Assembly (NCBI GenBank): GCA_963575745.1
Contig: CAUYUJ010003973.1
Location: 7,501 to 71,500 of the forward strand
Origin: Prorocentrum cordatum
Taxonomy: Eukaryota; Sar; Dinophyceae; Prorocentrales; Prorocentraceae
Length of the DNA: 64,000 bases
Reading direction: 5' to 3'
Numbering within the stretch: position 1 is the stretch's first letter; every line of letters begins with the position of its first letter. The position numbers and the translations under genes are program-made. Positions 44,211-56,370 of this stretch are shown here, piece by piece. Under the pieces are notes generated by a model. It had not been told where the DNA came from and did no database searches. It was given only the letters and a program-made list of their open reading frames with translations.

Positions 44211-45840
44211 GCAGCAGCAACAGCAACAACTGATGCACCAGCAGCAGCAGCAGCGGCAACAACAACAACAACAATTATTTTACCCTCATGCGCGATGTTT
44301 CCACACGAAGCATGCGACAATCATGATAACCATCCACATCATTGGGGACTCTTGTTCTATGGCGGGGTTCGTTATTCCCATCCCAGATATCCCGCCCAGT
44401 GAGGTATTGCAAACACCTCCTCCGAGGAATTTCAAAATATCCCGCCTCGAAAAAAATGACCGCGCTTTGCTGCGCCGATCCGAGACCGCCAGTGGAACCT
44501 CAGCGAAGGGTAAAGCACAAGGAAGTATCGAACGACAGAATTGCCTTGGTGGGGATGGGGGCTGTCGGCGGTGAGGCAAGGACCTGGCCCTGGATAGGGA
44601 GGAAGCCTCGAGCAGGGCCGCTGTTGTTGCAGGGAGCGGCGCCAACGCTGAAGAGAATAGGGCGCTAGTCCAGCGCAAAACAAAACGAAGTCTCGAGCGG
44701 GAACGCAGGTTTTGTTGGGACGGCGGCTTTCGGCGGCGAGGAGGAACACCGCCTTGAGTAAGAAAAGAGGAAGCATCGAGCGGGAGCCGTGGTTTTGTCG
44801 GGACGGGGGCTGTCGGCGGCGAGGAACAGCACCGTCCCAAGGAAAAAAACAAGAAATCTCGAGCGGGAGCGTTGTTCTTGCTGGGAGCGGCGCCAATTCA
44901 AGAAAGACTTGGGCGCCAGTCCAGCGTAAAACGGAAGGAAGTCTCGGGCGGGAGCGCTGGTTTTGTCGGGGCAGCTGCTTTCGGCGGCGAGGAGGAACAC
45001 CGCCTTGCGTAAGAAGGGAGGAAGCATCGAGCGGAAGCCGTGGTTTTGTCGGGACGGGGGCTGTCGGCGGCGAGGAACAGCACCGTCCCGAGGAAAAAGA
45101 GAGGAAATCTCGAGCGGGAGAGTTATTCTTGCTGGGAGCGGCGCCGATTCAAAAGAGATTTGGGCGCCAGCCCAGCGTAAAACGGAAGCAAGTCTCGGGC
45201 GGGAGCACAGGTTTTGTCGGGGCGGCGGTTTTCGGCGGCGAGGAGGAACACCGCCTTGAGTACGAAGGGAGGAAGCATCGAGCGGGAGCCGTGGTTTTGC
45301 CGGGACGGGGGCTGTCGGCGGCGAGGAACAGCACCGTCCCGAGGAAAAAAGGAAATCTCGAGCGGGAGCGCTGTTCTTGCTGGGAACGGCGCCAATTCAA
45401 AAGAGATTTGGGCGCCAGTCCAGCGTAAAACGGAAGGAAGTCTCGGGCGGGAGCGCTGGTTTTGTCGGGGCGGCGGTTTTCGGCGGGCGAAGAGGAACAC
45501 CGCCTTGAGTAAAAAGGGAGGAAGCATCGAGCGGGAACGTCGTTTTTGCTGGGAGCGGCGCCGATGAGAGACAGACTAGCGCGCCAGTCCAAGGTAAAAC
45601 GGGAGGAAGTCTCTAGCGGGAGCGCTGGTTTTATTAGGACGGCGGATTTCGGCGGCGAGCAAGAACACCAGCCCTGAGCAAAAAAGGAGGAAGTCTCGAG
45701 CGGGAGCGTTGTTGTTGTTGGGGGGTCGGTTTGGGCGGTCCCCCAAACCGCTCGAGCGTGAGCCTCATGTTCAATGAAATTGTAGCCAGCGCCTCGACGA
45801 GAGCGCCAGGGTGCCTGTAAGGGGTCCAACAATAACAAGT
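44211..45840 (+). repeat. Third family: about 245-bp higher-order repeat block
   Basis: After a short (cag/aac)n tract and a leader of about 260 bp, about four units of 245 bp follow. Each has three subunits (ggaagtctcgggcgggagcg; gaagcatcgagcgggagcc; gaaatctcgagcgggagcg). The end includes gtcccccaaaccgctcgagc. An inverted relative is at 24.3-25.3 kb. The open frames are repeat artefacts. Confidence 0.9.
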
Positions 45841-46400
<560 letters not shown>

Positions 46401-46439
46401 GTCTAGCGTGTGATGTGTTGGGCGTGATTTGTGTCTCTG

Positions 46440-46700
46440 TGTGCATGTAGTTCTGAAGCCCCAGGAGGCCCCAGGAAGCCCCAGGCGGCCTCAGGAGGCC
46501 CCAGGAGACCCCAGGAGGCTTCAGGAGGCCCCAAGAGGCTCCAGGAGGCCGCAGGAGGCCCCAGGAGGCCCCAGGAGGTTTCAGGAGACCCCCAGGAGGC
46601 TCCGAGGCAGGGTCTGGGGTGCCAGAAGGTTCAGAAAGCCCCAGGAGGCCCCAGGAGGTTCCAGGAGCCCCCCCGGAGGCTCCGAGGCGGGGTCTGGGGC
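46440..46700 (+). repeat. ccccaggaggcc short-period array
   Basis: Repeats of 9-12 bp related in style to the CAAGAGGCC arrays, and flanked on the other side of the GT tract by the same units. Confidence 0.85.
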
Positions 46701-46769
46701 TCGATTTTGGAAGGATTTTTCAAGCGAAGCCGCCATTCCCTGAGAATCGGGGTCACAATTATTGAAAGT

Positions 46770-46875
46770 ACCATGTGTTTTTGAAGGTGTTATGTTAACA
46801 TGTTGAAATTCCCATGTGTTTTTGGACCCTGACGTCACGATCTGCGTGAGGGATGCCACCGATTTTCAGAATTTC
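46770..46875 (-). repeat. Single inverted unit of the 73-bp satellite
   Basis: The reverse complement contains ttctgaaaatcggtggcatc, cctcacgcagatcg, and gtcagggtccaaaaacacat, matching the 7.1-7.9 kb array. Confidence 0.85.
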
Positions 46876-46979
46876 GAGGATGTCCCGAGCGAAACGCCCA
46901 GATAAATCGCGGACGCGTGCGCACTAATCGCCTCTGAGCTCTACTCCCTCGGAGAGGTGCGTATGAGAACTGTTTAGTA

Positions 46980-47004
46980 ATTAACACTCAACAACAACAT
47001 CAAT

Positions 47005-47053
<49 letters not shown>

Positions 47054-47055
47054 CC
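46980..47055 (+). repeat. (AAC)n tract
   Basis: About 70 bp of aac. Confidence 0.95.
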
Positions 47056-47815
47056 AATTACTAGCACGTGGGGACACACCGTTCTCACCAGTGCCAGGGT
47101 TTTCATAGGAGGCGGGCAATACCCCCACTTTGTGGGGGGGCCGGTTCAAGCTCTACCAAATTTCCAAACGACTCTTCGCCACCACCCACACCCAGCTTCC
47201 CGCCCTATGACGTTCGGACACTTCACTTCGTGGCATGCGGACGACCGTGGCTACTATTCAGGGCCCCGCGGCCGACGACGACGGCGTGCGCGCGCGAAGA
47301 AAAAACGAATGTGTCCCGCATGGTATTATTTGACAGGGATGATGGCCCTGGCAGGTGCGCAACCGTTGTTGCAGAAGTTCGAAAAAGTTGCTCGCAAAAG
47401 CCCGTTTGACAGAAATGATTAAAAAGTGTTGGGTTTCCTACGAATCCGCAAGAGCGCGCGGGATGAAATTTTGACAATTTTTTGTGAAAAACCATTGGTT
47501 TTTTATGTTTTTATGTTAAAATCGCTACGAAAACTAAGGTTTTGGAAGGATTTCGTCTTGCGCGCGCGAATGTCCACTTTACCTTATTTTTTTGCAAGGG
47601 ATTCTTGAAGTTTGGTTATGTTAGAACAAGAAATGTCCACTTTAGCTTATTTTTTGCAAGGGAAAACCGATCGTAACAACACAACCGGATCTGGATCACA
47701 TCGTTTTACCTGAGACTTCCTAACGAAAATGATGAAAATGAGGCTGCGGCCTAGGCGCGGCGGGGGGGTCGCGCACCAGGGGTCCCAACAATGATTATTC
47801 TTAAGAAGAAATAAT
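47056..47815 (+). repeat. Second interspersed family, copy E (internally deleted)
   Basis: Nearly identical to copy D, sharing its internal deletion junction. Confidence 0.92.
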
Positions 47816-47819
47816 GTTC

Positions 47820-47865
<46 letters not shown>

Positions 47866-48010
47866 GCAGCAGCAGCAGCAGCAACAACAACAACAGCAAC
47901 AACCCCAGCACCACCAACAACAACAACAAAACAAAACAATACCAACAACACATCAACAACAACAACGACGACAACAACAACGACAACGACAACGACAACA
48001 AGAACACCAA
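47816..48010 (+). repeat. AAC/CAG/GAC tract
   Basis: Almost 200 bp of triplets. Confidence 0.95.
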
Positions 48011-48592
48011 CAACAGCATCAATCGGATTAAGCCTGTTCGCTCCTATCTGCTCGCGGGCCATTCAACGCGTATATCCCAAACCCTCGGCACCCGCCCTCT
48101 TCGTCTTCGATCGTACCCCACTTGGGGGTGTAGCTTTCTTACCTGTAACGTGTATTTCGTGCAGCCCCTAAGGCAGGGGGAGAGAGGACGTATTGAAGGG
48201 GGAGGGAGGAGGATAGAGCACGAGAGAGAATAGCAGGAGGGGGGCTAGGAGCAAAAAACATGTGACATAACCACACGGGCGGATCGGGCGGGCAGACCCT
48301 AACGTACGGGCCGAGAAGGCGGGCCCAGGCGGCAGGGTCGAGCAGGCGGGTTGCTGAAGCGTGCGTCCTGCATGAATCGAAGTTTCAAGCAATAACGCGA
48401 TTCCCCAGGAAATCGTGCGAAAGGCCAACGCGAGAGCTTGATTCCTGAGTGTCGAGGACGCGGCGTCTGAATAAATTGTGCGGAAATGGCACGCGAGAGC
48501 GCCATATTATGAGGAAGTATCAAGCTGGAACCGTAGTTGTTGTAGACTTGGGGCCAACAGCACAATTCTGAGAACCAACACGCCCTGGAAAT
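48011..48592 (+). repeat. AAC-linked repeat, tail split by a satellite block
   Basis: Head and body are normal. The tail stops after ccaacagcacaattctgaga, and the rest (gtgcgacccc..., cacttcaattg) resumes only at 51198, past the 89-bp arrays. Confidence 0.8.
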
Positions 48593-48664
48593 TATCCTGG
48601 CGAAGGACCCAACCATATGCAAACGTGAATACCGCACGGCAAGTGGGACGAAACAGGAGGAATT
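48593..48664 (+). repeat. Leader of satellite array 1
   Basis: atcctggcgaaggacccaac and catatgca...gtgaataccgca. The same leader recurs at 49817-49866 before array 2. Confidence 0.75.
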
Positions 48665-49690
48665 CTCTATGGGGCCACGATCCTCGTGAATGGTGTGCCG
48701 AAATGGCCCGAGGCCGCCATGCGAACGCTGCCACGGACGCCTTCGGTGGAGCTCCCTTATGGGGCCACGATCCTCGTGAGGGGTGTGCCGAAATGGGGCG
48801 GGGCCGCCATGCGAACGCTGCCACTGGGGCCTTCGGTGGAGCTCCCTATGGGGCCACGATCCTCGTGAGGGGTGTGCCGAAATGGGGCGGGGCCGCCATG
48901 CGAACGCGGGGCCGCCATGCGAACGCTGCCACTGGCGCCTTCGGTGGAGCTCCCTATGGAACTGCGAACCGTGCGAGGTGTGTGCCGCAATGGGGCGGGG
49001 CCGCCATGCGAACGCTGCCACTGGGGCCTTCGTTGGAGCTCCTATGGGGCCACGATCATCGTGAGGGGTGTGCCGAAATGGCCCGAGGCCGCCATGCGAA
49101 CGCTGCCACTGGGGCCTTCGGTAGAGCTGCGTATGGGGCCACGAGCCGTGTGAGGGGTGCGCCAAAATGGGGCGGGGCCGCCATGCGAACGCTGCCACTG
49201 GGGCCTCGGTGGAGCTCCCTACGGGGCCACCATCCTCGTGAGGGGTGCGCCAAAATGGGGCGGGGCCACCATGCGAACGCTGCCACTGAGGCCTCCGGTG
49301 GAGATCCCTCCCTATGGGGCCACGATCCTCGTGAGGGGTGTGCCGAAGTGGGGCGGGACCGCCATGCGAACGCTGCCACTGGGGCCTTCGGTGGAGCTCC
49401 CTATGGGGCCACGATCCTCGTGAGGGGTGTGCCGAAATGGGGCGGGGCCGCCATGCGAACGCTGCCACTGGGGCCTTCGGTGGAGCTCCCTATGGGGCCA
49501 CGATCCTCGTGAGGGGTGTGCCGAAATGGGGCGGGGCCGCCATGCGAACGCTGCCACTGGGGCCTTCGTTGGAGGTCCCTATGGGGCCACGATCATCGTG
49601 AAGGGTGTGCCGAAATGGCCCGAGGCCGCCATGCGAACGCTGCCACTGGGGCCTTCGGTGGAGCTCCCTATGGGGCCACGAAACGCTGTA
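48665..49690 (+). repeat. 89-bp satellite array 1 (about 11-12 units)
   Basis: Each unit has tatggggccacgatcctcgt, gaggggtgtgccgaaatggg, gccgccatgcgaacgctgcc and ccttcggtggagctccc, at 89-bp spacing. Confidence 0.95.
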
Positions 49691-49816
49691 CTGGGTGGGT
49701 GAAACGCAGGGAGGAGGGGGGAGGAGGGGGAGGAGGAGGAGAGCAGAGGAGGAGGAAGAGGAACGCGGGGCGAAGTCTCTTCAAAACGAAAACCCACCAC
49801 CACAGGATAGTTGGGA
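49691..49816 (+). repeat. Conserved satellite flank after array 1
   Basis: gctgtactgggtgggtgaaa, a GAGG-rich run, tctcttcaaaacgaaaaccc, accacaggatagttggga. Confidence 0.8.
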
Positions 49817-49866
49817 AAAAAATATCCTGGCGAAGGACCCAACCATATGCAGTTGTGAATACCGCA

Positions 49867-50101
49867 ATTGTGAATACCATCTTCGCCCGCGCTCCATGTG
49901 GCCACGGCTTCCCGCCGGAGCCCGACATGCTCAGGGACACGTTCGTGGCCGTCTTCGCGGGCGCCGACGACGACAAGGACGGCGTCCCTCTCACCGAGGA
50001 GCAGAAGCAGGAAAGGGCCTTGAGAGCCATGAGGGAGGAGATAGCGCTGCACGTCGCCAAGGCGGAGTACGACGCCCAGGCGCGGTTGCTGAAGCAGCAC
50101 A
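49867..50101 (+). CDS. Coding-like fragment inside the satellite, unassigned
   Basis: A 78-residue + strand stretch reads as real protein: HGFPPEPDMLRDTFVAVFAG, then DDKDGVPLTEEQKQERALRA and REEIALHVAKAEYDAQARLL. Third positions are almost all G or C. The second half is charged and helical, possibly coiled coil. It is bounded on the left by the satellite leader and on the right directly by satellite unit 1 of array 2, with no usable acceptor AG at its left edge. It lies in the opposite sense within the CEP76-like intron. The most likely explanation is a captured or duplicated exon fragment rather than a working gene. No family recognised. Confidence 0.5.
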
Positions 50102-51075
50102 ACTATGGGGCCACGATCCTCGTGAGGGGTGTGCCGAAATGGCCCGAGGCCGCCATGCGAACCCTGCCACTGGCGCCTTCGGTGGAGCTCCCTATGGGGC
50201 CACGATCCTCGTGAGGGGTGTGCCGAAATGGCCCGAGGCCGCCATGCGAACCCTGCCACTGGCGCCTTCGGTGGAGCTCCCTATGGGGCCACGGTCCTCG
50301 TGAGGGGTGTGCCGAAATGGCCCGAGGCCGCCATGCGAACCCTGCCACTGGGGCCTTCGGTGGAGCTCCCTATGGGGCCACGATCCTCGTGAGGGGTGTG
50401 CCGAAATGGCCCGAGGCCGCCATGCGAACCCTGCCACTGGGGGCCTTCGGTGGAGCTCCCTATGGGGCCACGATCCTCCGAAATGGCCCGAGGCCGCCAT
50501 GCGAACCCTGCCACTGGGCCTTCGGTGGAGCTCCCTATGGGGCCACGATCCTCGTGAGGGGTGTGCCGAAATGGCCCGAGGCCGCCATGCGAACCCTGCC
50601 ACTGGCGCCTTCGGTGGAGCTCCCTATGGGGCCACGATCCTCGTGAGGGGTGTGCCGAAATGGCCCGAGGCCGCCATGCGAACCCTGCCACTGGCGCCTT
50701 CGGTGGAGCTCCCTATGGGGCCACGATCCTCGTGAGGGGTGTGCCGAAATGTGCCCGAGGCCGCCATGCGAACCCTGCCACTGGCGCCTTCGGTGGAGCT
50801 CCCTATGGGGCCACGATCCTCGTGAGGGGTGTGCCGAAATGGCCCGAGGCCGCCATGCGAACCCTGCCACTGGCGCCTTCGGTGGAGCTCCCTATGGGGC
50901 CACGATCCTCGTGAGGGGTGTGCCGAAATGGCCCGAGGCCGCCATGCGAACCCTGCCACTGGAGCCTTCGGTGGAGCTCCCTATGGGGCCACGATCCTCG
51001 TGAGGGGTGTGCCGAAATGGCCCGAGGCCGCCATGCGAACCCTGCCACTGGGGCCTTCGGTGGAGCTCCCTATGG
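50102..51075 (+). repeat. 89-bp satellite array 2 (about 11 units)
   Basis: The same unit as array 1, but with aatggcccgaggccgcc and gaaccctgcc as the dominant variants. Its units are more alike than those of array 1. Confidence 0.95.
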
Positions 51076-51197
51076 GGCTACGAAACGCTGTGCTGGGTGG
51101 GTGAAACGCAACGAGGCGGGGGAGGAGGAGAGGAGGAGAGGAGACGCGGGCCACCGTCTCTTCAAAACGAGGACCCAACACCACAGGATGGTTGGGA
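51076..51197 (+). repeat. Conserved satellite flank after array 2
   Basis: gctgtgctgggtgggtgaaa, a GAGG-rich run, tctcttcaaaacgaggaccc, accacaggatggttggga; a near copy of 49691-49816. Confidence 0.8.
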
Positions 51198-51285
51198 AAA
51201 AGGTGCGACCCCTCACAAGGGCACTTCAATTGAAAAAAATGTGCCTCGGAGGGAGGGATAAACAACAAGAAAATTCAAAAACATC
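51198..51285 (+). repeat. Resumed tail of the split AAC-linked repeat
   Basis: aggtgcgacccctcac, gggcacttcaattgaaaaaa and tgcctcggaggg continue the tail interrupted at 48592. Confidence 0.75.
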
Positions 51286-52100
51286 AGCAGCAGCAACAAC
51301 AACAACCACAACTATGATTGCAAGACTGTTCGCTCATACCTGCCCGCGTGCCAGTCAACACGTTAGTCCAAAACGTCGATACCCGCCCTCTTCGTCTTCG
51401 ATCGTACCCCACTTGAAGGTATATCTTTCTCACCTGCAACGCGTATTCCGTGCAGCCTCGAAAGCAGGGGGAGACAGGACGGATGGAAGGAAGGGACAAG
51501 GGGGAGGGAGGAGGATGGAGCACGAGAGAGAGTAGCAGAAGGGGGGCCCGGAGCAGAAAACACGTGGCAGAACCAGACGGGCAGATCGGGCGGACAGGCC
51601 CTAACGTAACGGGCGAGGGAAGGCGGGCCCAGGCGGCCAGGTCGAGCAGGCGGGTTGCTGAAGCGTGCGTCCTGCATGAAGCGCAAGGAAGTCTCGAGCG
51701 ACAGCGCGATTCCCAAATAAATCGTGAGGAAATCCAACACGAGAAAATGATTCCTGAGTGTCGAGGGCGCGGCGTCTGAAGAAATTGCGAAGATGTCCCA
51801 CTCGAGAGCACGATTCCGGTATACATTGTGAGAAAGTCCCGCGCGAAAGCGCGATTTTCACCTAAACTGCGAGGAGGTATCAGGGTGCCAGGGGCACAGT
51901 TTGGTAACATGTTCCCTTGTACAAAGCCAGGTACGAGCCCTGGGAGAAGCATCTTAATCTAAAAATGCAACGGCTACCGCGCAGGGATGATCAGAAATAC
52001 CTACTCTTAAGAAATGAAATTTCAACAACCACACCAACAGCAGCAGCAGCAACAACAACACCAACACCAACACCACCAACAACAACAACAACAACAATCA
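51286..52100 (+). repeat. AAC-linked repeat, near-complete copy
   Basis: aac tract, head, full body, subrepeats and tail (tactcttaagaaatgaaatt), then a second aac/acc tract. Confidence 0.9.
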
Positions 52101-52815
52101 TTTTAAGAATGTTCGCCCTTATCTGCTCGAGTGTCAAATAAAGCGTATTTCCCAAACCCTCGACACCCGCCCTCTTCGTCTTCGATCGAACCCCTTTTGG
52201 GGGGTAGACCTTTCTTCCCTGCAGGCCGGGCCCCGGCAAGCGGCGGGGCGGCCGCAGACCGTCGGCCTGGCCAGCGGCAGCGCTGATCGGCGGGGCGGCC
52301 GCGGACCGTCGACCCGGCCCCAAGAGGGACGGACAGGGGACCGACCACGACGACGACGACGAAGACGAAGACGACGTCGACGACAACAGCGACGACGACG
52401 ACGACGGCGACGACGACGAGCGAAAAATAACGACAGCCGGGCCACGACGGACACGAAGTAGGCCACGAAGGGCGACAGCGGGGACACAAAGGGAACGCGT
52501 ATGGGGCCACGAAGAGCGCGAACGAGCGGGGGCCACGAAGGGCAGATAATGCGGGGCCACAGAAGGAAACGATGGGGCCACTGAGGATAGCAACTGGGCC
52601 ACGTAGGACAGTGAGCGGGCCACAAACGGCGACAGCGGGGCCACGAAGGGCACGCACATGGGGCCACAACGGGCGCGAACGAGCGGGGGCCACAAAAGGC
52701 ATACGTATGTTGGGCCGCGGAGGGCAAGGACGGGGCCGCTGAGGACAGCAAGGGGGCCACGAAGGGCAGCGAGGGGGCCACGAAGGGCTGCAACGGGGCC
52801 ACGAAGGGCATGCAT
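52101..52815 (+). repeat. Composite AAC-linked repeat, truncated
   Basis: Head, ggccgggccccggc segment, gac-rich stretch and ggccacgaagggc array. The tail is missing: at about 52815 it passes into unrelated sequence. Confidence 0.88.
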
Positions 52816-53466
52816 CACAATAATCTGGGCAACGGGATCCCACGTCAGCCGCGCGCCTGGGGACAATGCACGACCGATCGACCCACTCACTTTGGCATAC
52901 GGATCTGCCCATCATGTGAGGCCGTCCAGAGCGGAGGCGTTTCCCCCTTCCCGCGCTCGCCAGGCGACCTGGAGAGTGGCCCCGGGAGGGCCCCGAGGGC
53001 CTCCAAGAAGAGATCCAAGAGAGACCCACAAGGGCCCCAGGGGCTGCCCCAGGGGCCCCAAAGCTAGACATTGTTGGGGGCAGATCGGGCTGACACCAGC
53101 TTCCAATTTGACTGGTGCCCCCACTCTGTGTATTGCGAACGCCCGTCCACGTTCATTCTCAAGACAGCTCGCCCACGAATCGTTCCCCGATGGGTAGAAA
53201 GGGATACGCTACGAGTGCAGAATTGTTCCAAGAGGAGACAAGCATTATGACATTCTTCAGAAGACTCACCCATGACCCAGACGAGTCCCCACAGACCCCC
53301 TATGTTCCACAGATGCAGTCACAGAAAATCCCCTAACTACCTACACACACAAGCATCTCACGACATCTCGCGCGGACCTCGCCCAGAATACTCTCCCATG
53401 AGGCATCAAGATATGCCATGACATACCACGAATCCACAAAGTGGTCAGTGGTCGGCGGACGCGTCA
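52816..53466. other. Intron sequence next to the donor
   Basis: A short CAAGAGG-like patch (52980-53060), then non-repetitive sequence. Frames of 70 residues are open on both strands between 53064 and 53336, but they are not needed by the gene model. Confidence 0.4.
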
Positions 53467-53468
53467 AC

Positions 53469-53996
53469 CTGATGAATCGTAAGAAATGAACGCGGGATTG
53501 TGGTTCTGATGATTCGCATACACGTTCTCGTTATTGAAGACTACATCTATTGATAAGTATGGCAGCCAAGTGACAAGCGTATTGTCTTTAGAGTCTTTCT
53601 TGTCAAACTTGAGCATGGATGGGTCTGGAGACATTGGCAGCTTCATTGCCCGACTAGCAGCGTTCCCATCTGGTTCTGGTCTTCTGTCCTGCTTGTTCTT
53701 GCCTGACTTGGCCTTGCTCTTGGGCCAGGGTTTGCGGCCGACCATGGGCAAAGCCTCCATCTCGTCTGCGGAGAGCACCTTGTCACCGACCTCGCTATTG
53801 CAGAACACCTGCTTGATCGCATCCTCCTGCAGTCCAACCTCCTGCCGTGCGAGATCCTCTGCCTTCTGGCTGTTGGGTTTTTTGCTATGCTTTCTCGGCT
53901 CTTGGGATGCACCACGGCTCGCTTGCGAACCCTTCCATCTCCGTGGCAGGTGAAAACGCTGCCGCATACACGGCTCCCAGAAAGTCCGCCACCGCG
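53469..53996 (-). CDS. CEP76/CC2D2A-family protein, middle exon (end of TGL fold)
   Basis: The exon is 176 codons, in phase 1 at both ends. It begins RWRTFWEPCMRQRFHLP, corresponding to the ITFWESLTG-type strand of CEP76 that follows the histidine motif of the TGL fold. A lysine/serine-rich insert follows (about residues 20-120). It ends LSIDVVFNNENVYANHQ and NPAFISYDSS, the family's VFN...N.Q ... D motif. The 3' donor is cag|gttgacg. The 5' acceptor is best placed at ctctaag|cg (after 53997), because an in-frame stop lies just upstream. The exon is required to connect the flanking exons. Confidence 0.82.
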
Positions 53997-54461
53997 CTTA
54001 GAGCGGCTGGCGTGCATTGGGATCTTCGGCCTCGTGCGAAGCAATAATTAGAGCCCCGACGCATTCTCAGCCCAAGATGCGTTTATGCTTGTGGCCAAGT
54101 CCCTGCGTGTCTGGGCTCGCAGGCATGAGATAATCCAAAGTACAAAGCTTGCGTAAGGGGGTTCCAGGGACCCTCCCCTCGTTAAAGACTTAACGACTTC
54201 TACCGTCCTTCGACTCGCGCTGGAGCGGCCGCGAGTTGCTCCAACGTTCCCTGCAGATCTCTGGATTTACCTGGATTTACCCGGATTGATGTCTAGGTGC
54301 ATCCTCGAATCATCTGCACTTACCTGGATTTATCTGGAAGGATCCCCACAAGTCCATTGGCGAAAAGTCGGCAAGCCCTTAGGGATCCCCCCTCCCTCCT
54401 CCCTCCCCCCAAGGCGCTCCCCCGCGCCCGCCCGAGCGCGGTGGCGGCATCGTCCGGCAGC
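53997..54461 (-). other. Intron of 465 bp in the CEP76-like gene
   Basis: The proposed donor is cagttgt|gctgcc (GC-type, common in dinoflagellates) and the acceptor is ctctaag|cg. This pairing keeps phase 1 and joins VIQL to SRWRTFWEP. GT donors nearby (gaggg|gtgggt, tgg|gtcatc) give the wrong phase, so the exact donor is uncertain. Confidence 0.5.
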
Positions 54462-55966
54462 ACAACTGGATGACCCACCCCTCGGGCTCGCGAGTCATCA
54501 CCCAAACGTGCTCCATGTACTGTGAGGCGTGTTGCCCCCGCTCCGGATTATTATCGATGTCGTCCTGGTCCCTCCTTATCAAGCCCTTACAGACGTACGC
54601 ATCCTTCTTGCAGCCCAACAGCAGCGAGCAGAGCAGAACGGCGTGGTCCCAGATTGTGCCCTTCATCTTCGCCAACACGAGGTCGGAATCGTGCCAAGAG
54701 CTCTCACTTATACGCCCAGTTTTCAGGTGCCTCAGATCTCCCTCGAATCCGAGGGTACTTATCAAATGCATCAGTCTGGTCGGCAAGCCTTCGTCTTGCG
54801 GAATGATGATCTTACACAGGAGGCTGGCGAGTGGAATCTTCCTTACAGGGTTCACGGGGTGCTGGGAGATGCACGAGAAGATCCTGAATTCCGTTTTGCT
54901 ACCGCTTGCGTGTTCGGCGCTGGGCTCGAATGATCCGATCGCATCGGGGAAATGAGCACTGTACCTGTAGGTCCACCGCTTCTGCTCTGCCTCCCAGTCC
55001 ATAAGCTTCGCCAGCCAAGGATCGCCCGCGTCCTCGTCCTCGTCGGCCTTTGGCGCCAAGATGGTCGAAGGGAAATCTGGGTAGAAATATGCTTCGAAGA
55101 ACACCAATGCTGCCTGGTCATTTCGCAAAGAAACTTTGTCTAGCGGAGTCTTGTCGCCCACGTAGACGCGGGTGCTCAACTCCTTCTCATACCACCGCAA
55201 CTTGGATTCCGCAAACTCCGCTCCGTCGCCCCTGTCCACGCGCTCCCCTTCCTCCTCCGCCTCCTCAGTTTTGCCTTTCCCGAGAAGCGACCTCGGTCTC
55301 TTCCCTGAGCCCAAAATGTGCGACATTGGGATTGAGGCCCGGCCCAGCAGCTCATTGGACGTGTCGTCCTCGTCGAACACCTCTATTCTGAGCTCTTTGA
55401 CGTCGCTGGACAACTCGCAATCGTACAGCTTTCTGTTCAGATCCGTATTTTTGGCCGTCCCCTGCAGCTTCAACGAGAACCGGGCTGGAAAATATGCGCG
55501 GAAATTGAAGACAGGTTTCAAGGTTTTGTTCATCGGTGCCGAGACCTGCGTCACATTGTCCCAAGTAAGCCTCAGAAATGGATCCGATGAGCCATCCGCG
55601 TCGGCCGCTGGAAGTCCTTGGCACTTGGATATTTGGACAACCAGATACCTTTGATGTTGGCTCAGATGACTGACTGTCGATGAGGATATCGGTTGCATGG
55701 GCCGTTCTGTCAAGAGGTCGCGTTCAGGTTCGAGACCAACAGACTGAAGCTCCACCTTCACGTAGCCACTTAGTTGACCGACAACGTACTTGTCACGAAT
55801 CTCTTCGAGGGCATCATCGATCTTAACTGATCTGTCGCTCTTCAACGCCACCGTGAAGACAGGGATCTCTAAGACTGACACAAAGTTCATCAAGCAATTA
55901 CCAACAATTTCACGCACTTTGAGCGCCGACGAGGAAGCCCGATAAACAATCGCTACGAAATCCGTT
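54462..55966 (-). CDS. CEP76/CC2D2A-family protein, C2 plus TGL exon (5' end of gene not in window)
   Basis: The exon is about 501 codons. Residue numbers here count the TTG at 55972-55974 as 1. C2 domain: about 108-300, with LVVQISKCQGLPAADADGSS and VFDEDDTSNELLG. Likely calcium ligands are D125, D131, D201 and D203. TGL fold: about 375-500, with GTIWDHAVLLCSLLLGCKKD and MEHVWVMTREPEG. The catalytic-cysteine position (before WDHA) is Ile, as expected for the inactive TGL folds of ciliary proteins; H489 is kept. CEP76 and CC2D2A act at centrioles/basal bodies and the ciliary transition zone, so a flagellar base role is inferred. No ATG starts the frame: ctctcttgtccag|a at 55967-55979 is a good acceptor, so upstream exons must exist. 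At 55967 and above I found no further exon up to 64 kb. Confidence 0.87.
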
Positions 55967-56029
55967 CTGGACAAGAGAGGGGAGCGAAATACCGCAGCGT
56001 GATACGGTCAAGAGACGCACCAGCTATAT

Positions 56030-56370
56030 TATATGCGGAGCAGTCCATGTGGTGAAATCCATGTCGTCCTACAGATGAGGTGCATACTAAGCGGTGTAAT
56101 ATATGTGGTGCGATCTACGTGGTGCAACATGTGTTGAGCAATCTGCGACGTGCGATCTATGTCGTGCAACATATATGGTGCAATCGATGCGGTGCAATAT
56201 ACCGTGTGCGATATATGGTGCAATCGATGTGGACGTACATACACTCATACATACATACATACATACATACATACATACATACATACATACATACATACAT
56301 ACATACATACATACATACATACATACACGTGGTACGATCTATGTGGCACAATATATGTGGTGATATGTGT
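56030..56370 (+). repeat. GTGCAATCTATG-type array with (CATA)n
   Basis: tatgtggtgcaat, cgatgcggtgcaat units (56030-56235), a (cata)n run of about 85 bp (56240-56325), then more units. Confidence 0.9.

Noticed and set aside
48478-50735. Proteins with 30-residue repeats in the 89-bp arrays
   Set aside because: 89 bp is not a multiple of three, so the frame rotates each unit. Only chance openness of all phases produces these frames.
53064-53336. Extra exon between the middle and last exons of the CEP76-like gene
   Set aside because: The flanking exons already join in phase and across a recognisable family motif; adding this piece would disrupt it.
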